Positions 25,118-33,245 of a stretch of 64,000 nt of DNA are shown here, in pieces. Under the pieces are notes generated by a model. That model was given only the letters and a program-made list of their open reading frames with translations. It was not told where the DNA came from and ran no database searches. Where the stretch lies: the NCBI GenBank assembly GCA_021568835.1, contig JAKGSH010000010.1, positions 4,092,001 to 4,156,000 on the forward strand. Reading direction: 5' to 3'. Numbering within the stretch: position 1 is the stretch's first letter; each line of letters opens with the position of its first letter. Origin of the DNA: Streptomyces sp. Tue 6430 (GTDB lineage Bacteria > Actinomycetota > Actinomycetes > Streptomycetales > Streptomycetaceae). The position numbers and the translations under genes were made by a program.

Positions 25118-26248
25118 GTGACCGTCGACGACACGGGCTCCGACGAGGGCGCGGACGGCCGGGTTGACGTGCCGGCCGCCGACCCCGGCGACGACCCTCT
25201 CGCCCTTCGCCTCGAGCAGCTCATCCTCGGTGCCGAGCGCCGCTACACCCCCTTCCAGGCGGCCCGCAGCGCCGGTGTCTCCATGGAGCTGGCCTCCCGC
25301 TTCTGGCGGGCCATGGGCTTCGCCGACATCGGGCAGGCCAAGGCGCTCACCGAGGCCGACGTACTGGCCCTGCGCCGCCTCGCCGGTCTCGTCGAGGCGG
25401 GGCTGCTGAGCGAGGCCATGGCGGTGCAGGTCGCGCGGTCCACCGGGCAGACCACCGCCCGGTTGGCGGAGTGGCAGATCGATTCCTTCCTGGAGGGGCT
25501 GACCGAGCCGCCCGAGCCGGGGATGACGCGCACCGAGGTGACGTACCCGATCGTCGAGCTGCTGCTGCCCGAGCTGGAGGAGTTCCTCGTCTACGTGTGG
25601 CGCCGGCAGCTCGCCGCCTCGGCGGGGCGGGTCGTGCAGGCCGCGGACGACGAGGAGATGGTCGACCGCCGGCTCGCGGTCGGCTTCGCCGACCTCGTCG
25701 GCTTCACGCGGCTGACCCGCCGCATGGAGGAGGAGGAGCTCGGCGAACTGGTCGAGGCCTTCGAGACCACCGCGGCCGACCTGGTCGCGGCCCGCGGCGG
25801 ACGGCTGATCAAGACCCTCGGTGACGAGGTGCTGTACGCGGCCGACGACGCCGGCACCGCCGCCGACATCGCGCTGCTGCTCGTCGAGACGATGAGCAAC
25901 GACCCGACGATGCCCGAGCTGCGGGTCGGCATGGCCTTCGGCACGGTGACCACCCGGATGGGCGATGTCTTCGGCACGACGGTCAACCTGGCCTCCCGGC
26001 TGACGTCGATAGCGCCCCGGGACGCCGTGCTCGTGGACAGCGCCTTCGCCGAGGAGCTGATCCGCACCGGTGACGCGCCCGCCTCGGAGGCGGCGGCCGC
26101 CGAGGCCGCGGCCGCCGCCGAGAAGGAGGGCGAGGAGCCGCCCGTGCACCGGTTCGCGCTCCAGCCGATGTGGCAGCGGCCCGTGCGCGGCCTCGGCGTG
26201 GTCGAGCCCTGGCTGCTCACGCGGCGGAACGGCGGCGGCGGCGCGTAG
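25118..26248 (+). CDS. cya: class III adenylate cyclase
   Basis: 376 residues, cytosolic. The N-terminal half (about 1-180) is helical and contains RRYTPFQAARSAGVS and a FWRAMGF helix, as in streptomycete Cya and related proteins. The cyclase homology domain covers about 185-320. Metal-binding Asp residues are in VGFADLVGFTRL and KTLGDEVLYA (the Lys of the same motif selects adenine), and transition-state Asn/Arg are in TTVNLASRLT. In S. coelicolor the orthologue makes cAMP needed for germination. GTG start with GGAAGGGCAG upstream. Confidence 0.9.
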   Translation: MTVDDTGSDEGADGRVDVPAADPGDDPLALRLEQLILGAERRYTPFQAARSAGVSMELASRFWRAMGFADIGQAKALTEADVLALRRLAGLVEAGLLSEAMAVQVARSTGQTTARLAEWQIDSFLEGLTEPPEPGMTRTEVTYPIVELLLPELEEFLVYVWRRQLAASAGRVVQAADDEEMVDRRLAVGFADLVGFTRLTRRMEEEELGELVEAFETTAADLVAARGGRLIKTLGDEVLYAADDAGTAADIALLLVETMSNDPTMPELRVGMAFGTVTTRMGDVFGTTVNLASRLTSIAPRDAVLVDSAFAEELIRTGDAPASEAAAAEAAAAAEKEGEEPPVHRFALQPMWQRPVRGLGVVEPWLLTRRNGGGGA

Positions 26249-26496
26249 AGCCGGTCCGGCGGACCGGGCCCGTCGTCGCGGTGGGGTCCTTTCGCGCGAA
26301 CGCGACCGCGACCGGGTGCGGGGAGCCGGCGGCCGGGGACGGGAGCCGACGACCGGGAACGGCGCCGCCGGGGGCATCCGTGCGGAGGGAGGCGTGCCGG
26401 GCCCGTGTCCGCGGCGCCGCCCGTTGGGGCACGATCCGCCGCGGCATCATCCGCCGGGCACGATCCGCCGGGCAGGTCCAGGGTCCCGCTCCCGGT

Positions 26497-27213
26497 TCAG
26501 TCCGCGGGGCCGGTCAGTGTGTCCACGCAGAGTCCGACGACCGGCAGGCAGAGGGCGGGACCGCCCGTCGGTCCCGGAAGCGGCGGGACGGTGGCCGGGC
26601 CGGGCGCCGGGGACGCCGTGGGTCCGGACGGCCCGGAACCGCCGGGAGGCCGGGCGGTCGTGCTCCGGGAGGCCGCGGGCGCCGGTGTGCGCGGGCGCGC
26701 CTTCGCCGGTGGCGTCGTGCGCGGGCCGTGGAGGCCGCTCGGGGTGCGGACCACGGAGGGCGGGGAGGCGGCGGCGACCTCGGGGGAGGCGGGGGTGCCG
26801 CCCGCCGGGACGGGGGCAGGGGGGACCGGGACGGCCACGTCGGTCGCGTCGGTCGTGCCGGCCGGGTGGCCCGTGGCCGCTTCCGGCCGGCTGTCCGCGG
26901 TGGGCCGGAGCCGGGGCCCGGCCCCGGCGGTGTCCATGCCGGGGTCCGAGCCCGGCCGCAGCAGACTCAGGGCCCCCACCGCCAGCGCGAACCCGCCCGC
27001 GGCGTACAGCGCCTTCCGGGACCGGGGCCGGCGATGCCGCCCTCGGGTGCGGCGGGGCGGCCCGCGGCGGATTCCGGCCGCCTCCACCGCACCGGCGGCC
27101 CCCACCGTCCCTACCGCGTCCACCGCGTCCACCGCGTCCACGGCCTCTGTGGCTCCCCGCGCACGGTCCGCTCCCGCGCTCGCGGTCCGGGTCCTCACCG
27201 GTGTGGTCGTCAT
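26497..27213 (-). CDS. Pro/Thr-rich single-pass membrane protein, unknown
   Basis: 238 residues. A basic N-terminal cytoplasmic part contains a VDAVDAVDAV repeat and an RRTRGRHRRPRSRK cluster. One membrane segment follows (ALYAAGGFALAVGALSLL, near residues 68-86), then a long Pro/Ala/Thr-rich extracytoplasmic region. It ends with two cysteines (ALCLPVVGLCVDTL). No known domain. Low complexity makes the gene call less certain, but its position between cya and the hydratase, its clean frame and its positive-inside topology support it. Confidence 0.6.
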   Translation of the reverse strand: MTTTPVRTRTASAGADRARGATEAVDAVDAVDAVGTVGAAGAVEAAGIRRGPPRRTRGRHRRPRSRKALYAAGGFALAVGALSLLRPGSDPGMDTAGAGPRLRPTADSRPEAATGHPAGTTDATDVAVPVPPAPVPAGGTPASPEVAAASPPSVVRTPSGLHGPRTTPPAKARPRTPAPAASRSTTARPPGGSGPSGPTASPAPGPATVPPLPGPTGGPALCLPVVGLCVDTLTGPAD

Positions 27214-27409
27214 CGTGTGCCCTCCCCGATGTCGTCGCGCCCCCTCTGCGCCATGGCGGACGAACGTTATGCGCTCCCTCGGGCGGTGCGGGTGGAGTCG
27301 GGCGAGATGTCACTCGAACGGGTGGGCGGAGGGTGATCGCGATGCGTGCGGGAGACGGCCGGGCCTTTTCCCGGCGCGGCGCGGCTGCGATGATCGGGCG
27401 AGCCAGTTT

Positions 27410-27429
27410 GTTAACCCGCGTTAACCCGG
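27410..27429. promoter_or_regulatory. two GTTAACCCGS direct repeats before the enoyl-CoA hydratase
   Basis: GTTAACCCGC and GTTAACCCGG stand directly in tandem with a 10-bp period, ending eight bases before the ATG. Each contains the palindrome GTTAAC. One helical turn of spacing fits a regulator binding the same face of the DNA. The second copy also touches the ribosome-binding site (GGAGGG). Confidence 0.5.
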
Positions 27430-27437
27430 AGGGTGTC

Positions 27438-28238
27438 ATGAGTGAGGAACGGTTCGGGGAGTTCGTGCTGGTGCGGCGGCACGGGGACGGCCACGTCGCG
27501 GAGCTGGCCCTCGACCGGCCCAAGGCCATGAACGCCGTGTCCACCGGGATGGCCCGGTCCCTCGGGGCCGCCTGTGCGGCGCTGGGCGACGACCGGGACG
27601 TACGGGTGGTCGTGCTCACCTCGACGCACGAGCGGGCCTTCTGCGTCGGGGCCGACCTCAAGGAGCGCAACTCCTTCTCCGACGCCGAACTGGTGCGGCA
27701 GCGGCCGGTCGCGCGGGGGGCGTACACCGGTGTGCTGGAGCTGCCCGTGCCGACGGTCGCGGCGGTGCACGGGTTCGCGCTGGGCGGCGGCTTCGAGCTG
27801 GCGCTGGCCTGCGACGTGATCGTGGCCGACCGGACGGCCGTGGTGGGGCTGCCCGAGGTGTCGGTCGGGGTGATCCCGGGCGGCGGCGGGACCCAGCTGC
27901 TGCCCCGCCGGGTGGGCGCGGCCCGCGCGGCCGAGCTGATCTTCTCCGCGCGGCGGGTCGAGGCCGCCGAGGCACGGGAGCTGGGGCTGGTGGACGTTCT
28001 GGTGGACGAGGGGCGGGACCGGGAGGAGGCGCTGGCGCTGGGCGAGCGCATCGGGGCGAACTCGCCGGTGGGGCTGCGGGCGGCCAAGCGGGCCCTGCGG
28101 CTGGGACAGGGGCTGGACCTGCGGGCGGGCCTGGAGGTGGAGGACGCGGCCTGGCGGACGGTGGCCTTCTCGGGGGACCGGGCGGAGGGCGTCGCGGCCT
28201 TCAACGAGAAGCGGAAGCCGCAGTGGCCGGGGGAGTGA
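27438..28238 (+). CDS. enoyl-CoA hydratase/isomerase family protein
   Basis: 266-residue crotonase. Oxyanion-hole motifs are ERAFCVGADLKERN near residue 70 and VHGFALGGGFELALACD near 115. A catalytic Glu is present in GLPEVSVGVIPGGGGTQLLPR. It hydrates or isomerises an acyl-CoA, probably in fatty-acid or branched-chain breakdown. It stands alone in its direction, with direct repeats at the start codon that may control it. Confidence 0.85.
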   Translation: MSEERFGEFVLVRRHGDGHVAELALDRPKAMNAVSTGMARSLGAACAALGDDRDVRVVVLTSTHERAFCVGADLKERNSFSDAELVRQRPVARGAYTGVLELPVPTVAAVHGFALGGGFELALACDVIVADRTAVVGLPEVSVGVIPGGGGTQLLPRRVGAARAAELIFSARRVEAAEARELGLVDVLVDEGRDREEALALGERIGANSPVGLRAAKRALRLGQGLDLRAGLEVEDAAWRTVAFSGDRAEGVAAFNEKRKPQWPGE

Positions 28239-28256
28239 ACGGTTCCGGCGGCGAAC

Positions 28257-28331
28257 CGGGCCAGGGGTGAATCGGGCCAGGGGTGAATCGGGCCGAGGGC
28301 GGACCGGGCCGGGGGTGAACCGGGTCAGGGG
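28257..28331. repeat. 16-bp tandem repeat, 4.7 copies
   Basis: Unit CGGGCCAGGGGTGAAT starts at 28257, 28273, 28289, 28305 and (partial) 28321. The first two copies are identical; later ones have substitutions. It fills the gap between the hydratase and the GGDEF gene. Confidence 0.8.
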
Positions 28332-28399
28332 AGGCGAGCCGTCGCTCCTGGTGTCACCTCGATGTCCCCTTTGCGGCTGAATGTCCCTAGCCTGGGGGG

Positions 28400-29542
28400 A
28401 TGGGTGAGGACAGACACCTCGCGGCCGTGGTGGCGCTGGCGCAGGGGATGGCGGCGGCGCGCACGCCCCACGAGTCGTGGCGCGCCGCGGCTCTCGGCGC
28501 CTGTCGGGCGCTGGCCGGCGCCTTCGCCGCGCTGTCGGTCTGGGAGCGCGACCTCGGGCGGCTGCGCGTCCTCGTGAACGTGGGGGACCGGGCGCCGGAC
28601 GAGGACGAGTTCCCCGACGACGAGGCCTATCCGGTGCACCGGTTCCCGGAGATCACCGAGTTCCTGCACGAGCGCTGGACGGCGGGCGGCGAGCCCGACG
28701 CCTGGGTGGAGACGGCCCGGGGGGCGGCCGCCGGACGCCCCGGCTACTGCCACCAGAGGGTCGCCGCCCTGCGCCGGCGCGGGCGGGGCTCCTGCGTGGT
28801 CGCGCCGATCGTGCTGCACGGCCGGGCGTGGGGCGAGCTGTACGTGGCCCGCTCCTCCGGCACCCCCGTCTTCGACCGCGGCGACGCCGACTTCGCGACC
28901 GTCCTGGCGGCCGTGGTCGCGGCCGGGCTCGCGCAGACCGAGCGGCTGGAGGAGGCCCGCCGGCTCGCCTTCACCGACGCCCTGACCGGCCTGGCCAACC
29001 GCCGCGCCGTCGACGTACGCCTCGAGGAGGCGGTGGAGCGGCACCGGACGCACGGGGACGTGGTGAGTCTCGTCGTGTGCGACCTCAACGGGCTCAAGCG
29101 GGTGAACGACACCTGCGGGCACGCCGTCGGCGACCGGCTGCTGGAGCGGTTCGGCTCCGTGCTGTCGCTGTGCGGGGCGATGCTGCCCGGCGCCCTGGCC
29201 GCCCGGCTCGGCGGGGACGAGTTCTGTCTGCTCGCCGTCGGCCCGGCCGCCGACGACGTGGTGAAGGTCGCCGGCGAACTGTGCCGCCGGGCGGCCGAGC
29301 TGGAACTGGGCGAGGGAGTGGCCTGCGGGGTCGCCTCCACCGGGGACCCGATCGGGCCGGTGCGGTCGGCCCGCCGGCTCTTCCGGCTCGCGGACGCGGC
29401 CCAGTACCGCGCCAAGGCCGTCCGGGCCGCCCGCCCGGTCGTCGCGGGGCGGCAGGGGCCCGACGACCCGGTCGTCCGCCTCGCCGACGAGCCGCCGCAC
29501 GGCCCGGCCGGGGAGCGGCGGCGCTTCCGCGGGCGGCGCTGA
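28400..29542 (+). CDS. GAF-GGDEF diguanylate cyclase
   Basis: 380 residues, soluble. A GAF-like sensory domain occupies about 1-190 (ALSVWERDLGRLRVLVNV; CVVAPIVLHGRAWGELYVAR). A short helix leads to the GGDEF domain (RRLAFTDALTGLANRRAVDVR through to about 345). The active-site motif is intact (ARLGGDEFCLLAV), so it should make cyclic di-GMP. In the classical position upstream of the motif (RxxD) I see PGAL, so product inhibition at the I-site is unlikely. A Pro/Arg-rich tail follows. In Streptomyces c-di-GMP holds back sporulation through BldD. Confidence 0.85.
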   Translation: MGEDRHLAAVVALAQGMAAARTPHESWRAAALGACRALAGAFAALSVWERDLGRLRVLVNVGDRAPDEDEFPDDEAYPVHRFPEITEFLHERWTAGGEPDAWVETARGAAAGRPGYCHQRVAALRRRGRGSCVVAPIVLHGRAWGELYVARSSGTPVFDRGDADFATVLAAVVAAGLAQTERLEEARRLAFTDALTGLANRRAVDVRLEEAVERHRTHGDVVSLVVCDLNGLKRVNDTCGHAVGDRLLERFGSVLSLCGAMLPGALAARLGGDEFCLLAVGPAADDVVKVAGELCRRAAELELGEGVACGVASTGDPIGPVRSARRLFRLADAAQYRAKAVRAARPVVAGRQGPDDPVVRLADEPPHGPAGERRRFRGRR

Positions 29543-29724
29543 GCGGCCGGGACGCCTCGCGCCCGGTCGCGAGGCGCCGACGAGCGGCCGTGTGACGCCG
29601 GCGGACGGCCGCGAGGTCTCGGCGGACGGCGTGACGCGTCGACGAGCGGCCGCGACGCACCGGTAAGGGGTGGAGCCCGCCCCCACTGGTGACATCTTCA
29701 TCTTCACTGCGTACGCTCCTGAAT

Positions 29725-31269
29725 ATGGATATGCACACTGTGGTGGTGGGGACGTCCGGCGTGACCGCGTCCGACGTGCTCGCCGTGGCGCGCGACGGCG
29801 CCCGGGTCGAGCTTTCCGAGCAGGCGGTGGCGGCCCTCGCCGCGGCGCGCGGGATCGTCGAGGCGCTCGCGGCCAAGCCCGAGCCCGTCTACGGCGTCTC
29901 CACCGGGTTCGGCGCCCTCGCCACCCGGCACATCAGCCCGGAACTGCGCGGCCGGCTCCAGCGCAACATCGTCCGCTCGCACGCCGCCGGCATGGGGCCG
30001 CGCGTCGAGCGGGAGGTCGTCCGCGCCCTGATGTTCCTGCGCCTGAAGACCGTCTGCTCCGGACACACCGGTGTGCGGCCCGAGGTCGCGCGGACCATGG
30101 CCGACCTGCTCAACGCGGGCATCACCCCGGTCGTCCACGAGTACGGCTCCCTCGGCTGCTCGGGCGACCTCGCCCCGCTCTCCCACTGCGCCCTCACCCT
30201 CATGGGCGAGGGCGACGCCGAGGGCCCGGACGGGACCGTGCGGCCCGCCGGCGAGCTGCTCGCCGAGCACGGCATCGCCCCCGTCGAACTGCGGGAGAAG
30301 GAGGGTCTGGCCCTCCTCAACGGCACCGACGGCATGCTCGGCATGCTGATCATGGCCCTCGCCGACCTGGACCGCCTCTACAAGTCCGCAGACGTCACGG
30401 CCGCCCTGACGCTGGAGGCGCTCCTCGGCGCCGACCGGGTCCTCGCGCCCGAGCTGCACGCCATCCGCCCGCACCCGGGCCAGGGCGACTCCGCCGCCAA
30501 CATGCTGGCCGTGCTGGCCGGTTCGGAGCTGACCGGGCACCACCAGGACGACGCGCCCCGCGTCCAGGACGCCTACTCCGTGCGCTGCGCCCCGCAGGTC
30601 GCCGGCGCCGGACGGGACACCATGGCCCACGCCCGCCTCGTCGCCGAACGCGAGTTGGCCTCCGCCGTCGACAACCCGGTCGTCCTGCCGGACGGTCGTG
30701 TGGAGTCCAACGGCAACTTCCACGGCGCCCCGGTGGCCTACGTCCTCGACTTCCTCGCCATCGCCGCCGCCGACCTCGCCTCGATCGCCGAGCGCCGCAC
30801 CGACCGGCTGCTGGACAAGAACCGCAGCCACGGCCTGCCGCCCTTCCTCGCCGACGACGCCGGTGTCGACTCGGGCCTGATGATCGCCCAGTACACGCAG
30901 GCCGCGCTGGTCGGCGAGTTGAAGCGGCTGGCCGTGCCCGCCTCCGCCGACTCCATCCCGTCCTCCGCGATGCAGGAGGACCACGTCTCCATGGGCTGGT
31001 CGGCGGCGCGCAAGCTGCGCACCGCCGTCGACAACCTCACGCGCGTCATCGCCGTCGAGCTGTACGCCGCCACCCGCGCCGTCGAGCTGCGCGAGGGGCT
31101 GACGCCGGCGCCCGCGACCCGCGCGGTCCTCGACGCCGTGCGCGCGGCGGGGGTCCAGGGGCCGGGCCCGGACCGCTTCCTCGCCCCCGACCTCGCCGCG
31201 GCCGACGCCGTCGTGCGCGACGGACGGCTGGTCGCGGCCGTGGAGAAGGTGACGGGGCCGCTCCGCTAG
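29725..31269 (+). CDS. hutH: histidine ammonia-lyase
   Basis: 514 residues. Converts L-histidine to urocanate, the first step of histidine use. The self-forming MIO cofactor site is at residues 145-147 within GSLGCSGDLAPLSH; the tripeptide is Cys-Ser-Gly, not the more common Ala-Ser-Gly. Other family motifs are YGVSTGFGALA near 56, NGTDGMLGM, RVQDAYSVRCAPQV and QEDHVSMGW. I chose the ATG at 29725 (MDMHTVVVG) over 29689, since a promoter-like TACGCT lies between them. No other hut genes are adjacent. Confidence 0.9.
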   Translation: MDMHTVVVGTSGVTASDVLAVARDGARVELSEQAVAALAAARGIVEALAAKPEPVYGVSTGFGALATRHISPELRGRLQRNIVRSHAAGMGPRVEREVVRALMFLRLKTVCSGHTGVRPEVARTMADLLNAGITPVVHEYGSLGCSGDLAPLSHCALTLMGEGDAEGPDGTVRPAGELLAEHGIAPVELREKEGLALLNGTDGMLGMLIMALADLDRLYKSADVTAALTLEALLGADRVLAPELHAIRPHPGQGDSAANMLAVLAGSELTGHHQDDAPRVQDAYSVRCAPQVAGAGRDTMAHARLVAERELASAVDNPVVLPDGRVESNGNFHGAPVAYVLDFLAIAAADLASIAERRTDRLLDKNRSHGLPPFLADDAGVDSGLMIAQYTQAALVGELKRLAVPASADSIPSSAMQEDHVSMGWSAARKLRTAVDNLTRVIAVELYAATRAVELREGLTPAPATRAVLDAVRAAGVQGPGPDRFLAPDLAAADAVVRDGRLVAAVEKVTGPLR

Positions 31270-31281
31270 CCGGACGGAAGA

Positions 31282-31317
31282 GCCCCGCCGTACGCGCGTG
31301 CGTGCGTACGGCGGGGC
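31282..31317. terminator. bidirectional terminator hutH / lipoprotein
   Basis: Perfect 14-bp stem GCCCCGCCGTACGC / GCGTACGGCGGGGC with an 8-base loop, between two convergent genes. Confidence 0.88.
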
Positions 31318-31331
31318 CCGGTGTGCTGTGC

Positions 31332-32138
31332 TTACTTGAGCTTGGCGACCTGTGCCTGGGAGACGGCGGCCGGGACCTCGGAATTCCCGCCCTTGGCCAG
31401 CGCGCCGAGGTTGATGCCGTAGAACGTGGCGACCGTGCTGCCGCTGCGCACCACCTCGACCTGGAAGTCGGCCGTGCCCTCGCCGTCCATGTCGGCGACC
31501 ACGGTGAACGCCGCGGACTCCTCGCCGAGCCCCGAGGCCTTGGCCGAGGTGACCTTGGTGGCCTTCTGGGTCTCGCTGCCGGACGTCATGCTGAACCCGC
31601 CGGAGCAGGCCGTGACGCTGTCGGTGACGGCCTTCATGGCCTTCTCGGCCCCGTCGCCCTCGTAGGACGAGAGACCGACCAGCGTGGTGGTGATGTTGAA
31701 GGCGTCCTCGAGGTCCGACTCGCTGATGTCCTCGGGCGACTTGGTGCCGGCCTGGGCCGACTTGTCCTCCGTGACGGTGTTCCGCGCGCTCACGTCGGTG
31801 TCACCCGGCGGGAGGGCGGAGATGGCGTAGACGAGCGGCTCGCACGCGGCCTTGTCGACCTTCACCGCGCTCTTGGACTTCGGCAGACTGGCGTCGCCCG
31901 CGCCGCCCGCCTCGACCTTGTAGCCCTTGACCTCACCCTGGGCCAGCAGCAGCTTCTCCAGCTCGGCCGCGGTCAGCGCCTTCGCGGCCGGGGCCGACGA
32001 CGAGGAGGAACCGGAACCCTTCGAGGATTCCTTGGAGTCCTTCTTCGACCCCTCGTCCGAGCAGCCCGTGATGAGGACGAGCGACAGTGCGCCGACAGCG
32101 GCCGTGGCGCACAGCCGCGCCCCCGATGATCTCTTCAT
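31332..32138 (-). CDS. lipoprotein, unknown function
   Basis: 268 residues. Type II signal peptide MKRSSGARLCATAAVGALSL with lipobox LITGC, lipidated Cys near residue 26. A Ser/Lys-rich tether follows, then a globular domain with two cysteines (KAACEPLVYA; SVTACSGGF) likely to form a disulfide, and a C-terminal FQVEVVRSGSTVATFYGINL. It resembles the large group of streptomycete surface lipoproteins with no assigned role. It is adjacent to an LAxTG-anchored peptide and an L,D-transpeptidase, so this is a cell-envelope cluster. Confidence 0.82.
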   Translation of the reverse strand: MKRSSGARLCATAAVGALSLVLITGCSDEGSKKDSKESSKGSGSSSSSAPAAKALTAAELEKLLLAQGEVKGYKVEAGGAGDASLPKSKSAVKVDKAACEPLVYAISALPPGDTDVSARNTVTEDKSAQAGTKSPEDISESDLEDAFNITTTLVGLSSYEGDGAEKAMKAVTDSVTACSGGFSMTSGSETQKATKVTSAKASGLGEESAAFTVVADMDGEGTADFQVEVVRSGSTVATFYGINLGALAKGGNSEVPAAVSQAQVAKLK

Positions 32139-32180
32139 GAGCGGACTATGAAGGTCGGGTCAAGTAAGCGTCAAATCAAT

Positions 32181-32522
32181 TCAGAAACCCAGGCGTTCCC
32201 GGCGAACCGAATACACCACGAAACCGGCGCCGAGGGCGAGCAGGGTCGTCCCGCCCGCGATGTACGGGGTGGTGTCGAAGCTTCCGGTGTCGGCGAGGCG
32301 CGTGCCGTCGGAGGCGTCCGCCGTGCCGGCGGCGGCGTCGGCGGTGAGAGCGGTGGCGGTGAAGTCCGCGGACGCGGCCCGCGCCTGGGTGGTGACCTGC
32401 GTCGTCACGGCCGTTCTGGTGGGATCGTCCTGGGTCGCCTGGGCGTTCGGGACGAACCACAGGGCACCCAGCAGGGTTCCCGCGGCGGTGGCGGTCAGCA
32501 ACGGACGGCGAGCGGATGACAC
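32181..32522 (-). CDS. 113-residue LAxTG cell-wall-anchored protein
   Basis: GTG start at 32522 (VSSARRPLLTATAAG), a signal peptide ending near NAQA, and a short Thr/Ala-rich mature region of about 45 residues. The C-terminal sorting signal is LADTG, a hydrophobic segment (TTPYIAGGTTLLALGAGFVVY) and a basic tail (RRERLGF). LAxTG is the motif used by class E sortases of Streptomyces, which anchor chaplins. No sortase gene is in the window. With so little between signal and anchor it may be a stalk or small surface peptide. Confidence 0.8.
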   Translation of the reverse strand: MSSARRPLLTATAAGTLLGALWFVPNAQATQDDPTRTAVTTQVTTQARAASADFTATALTADAAAGTADASDGTRLADTGSFDTTPYIAGGTTLLALGAGFVVYSVRRERLGF

Positions 32523-32631
32523 GGAATATCGATCCCCTTGTGGCGCTGGCGAATTGGCCGTGTGCCCCGATGCTAATGAACGGCGCGGGTCGCGGGAAAG
32601 CCGCGGGCGCCGGTAGCCGTACGCTCCGGGG

Positions 32632-33009
32632 GTGACTACCGAAAATGCATCCCCTTTTGTCCGCCTTCGTCTTGAACTCGTCCTGGAGATCGACGACGAG
32701 AACGCCCTGACCACGGCCGCTCTGCGGCGACTTGCGGAGGAAGCCGCGGACCCGGAGGTTCCGGAGAGTGAGCGCGCACAGGCCGAGCGTGCTGTGACGG
32801 AAGACACGGCCGAGGCCCTCGCCTGCCTCGTGGACCCCTTCGACCTGGTCGGCGACATCCCCGGCGTCGAACTCCAGCAGGCCTCCTGGTCCACCGAGCC
32901 CGTCGAGTACGACCCCGATGCGCCGGACTGGGACCTCGACGAGGATGATGACGGCCAGGACGACGCGGCGGAGGTCGAGGGGGACGGCCGCGCGGGCGGC
33001 ATCGGCTGA
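32632..33009 (+). CDS. acidic cytosolic protein, unknown
   Basis: 125 residues, GTG start. A helical N-terminal part (RLRLELVLEIDDENALTTAALRRLAEEAA) is followed by a very acidic tail (DPDAPDWDLDEDDDGQDD). No membrane segment or catalytic motif. I do not recognise the family. Clean GC3 and a following terminator support the call. Confidence 0.7.
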   Translation: MTTENASPFVRLRLELVLEIDDENALTTAALRRLAEEAADPEVPESERAQAERAVTEDTAEALACLVDPFDLVGDIPGVELQQASWSTEPVEYDPDAPDWDLDEDDDGQDDAAEVEGDGRAGGIG

Positions 33010-33029
33010 GCGTTCCGGGGAATTCGTGC

Positions 33030-33055
33030 CCCCGGGCGGCAACCGCCGCCCGGGG
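33030..33055 (+). terminator. terminator of the acidic protein gene
   Basis: Stem CCCCGGGCGG / CCGCCCGGGG with a six-base loop followed by TTTCG, 20 bases after the stop codon. Confidence 0.7.
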
Positions 33056-33245
33056 TTTCGTCGTCTCAGGGAACGCGCCGACCGGCACCCGCACAAGGGG
33101 CCCCGGGGGGACCGAGCGTCCGCGGACGTGGTGTGGCCCACACCACGGGCATATGTGGAACGGGACGAACCGGTCGTAGCGTTGAAGGTCTTGGACGGGG
33201 ACTCCCGGGGGTCACCGGGAATCGGCGACGATGGAGAAGCGTGTG

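Noticed and set aside
31290..31310. TACGCGCGTGCG resembling the CTACGCGCGTAG operator
   Set aside because: It is the stem and loop of the hutH terminator and lacks the palindrome.
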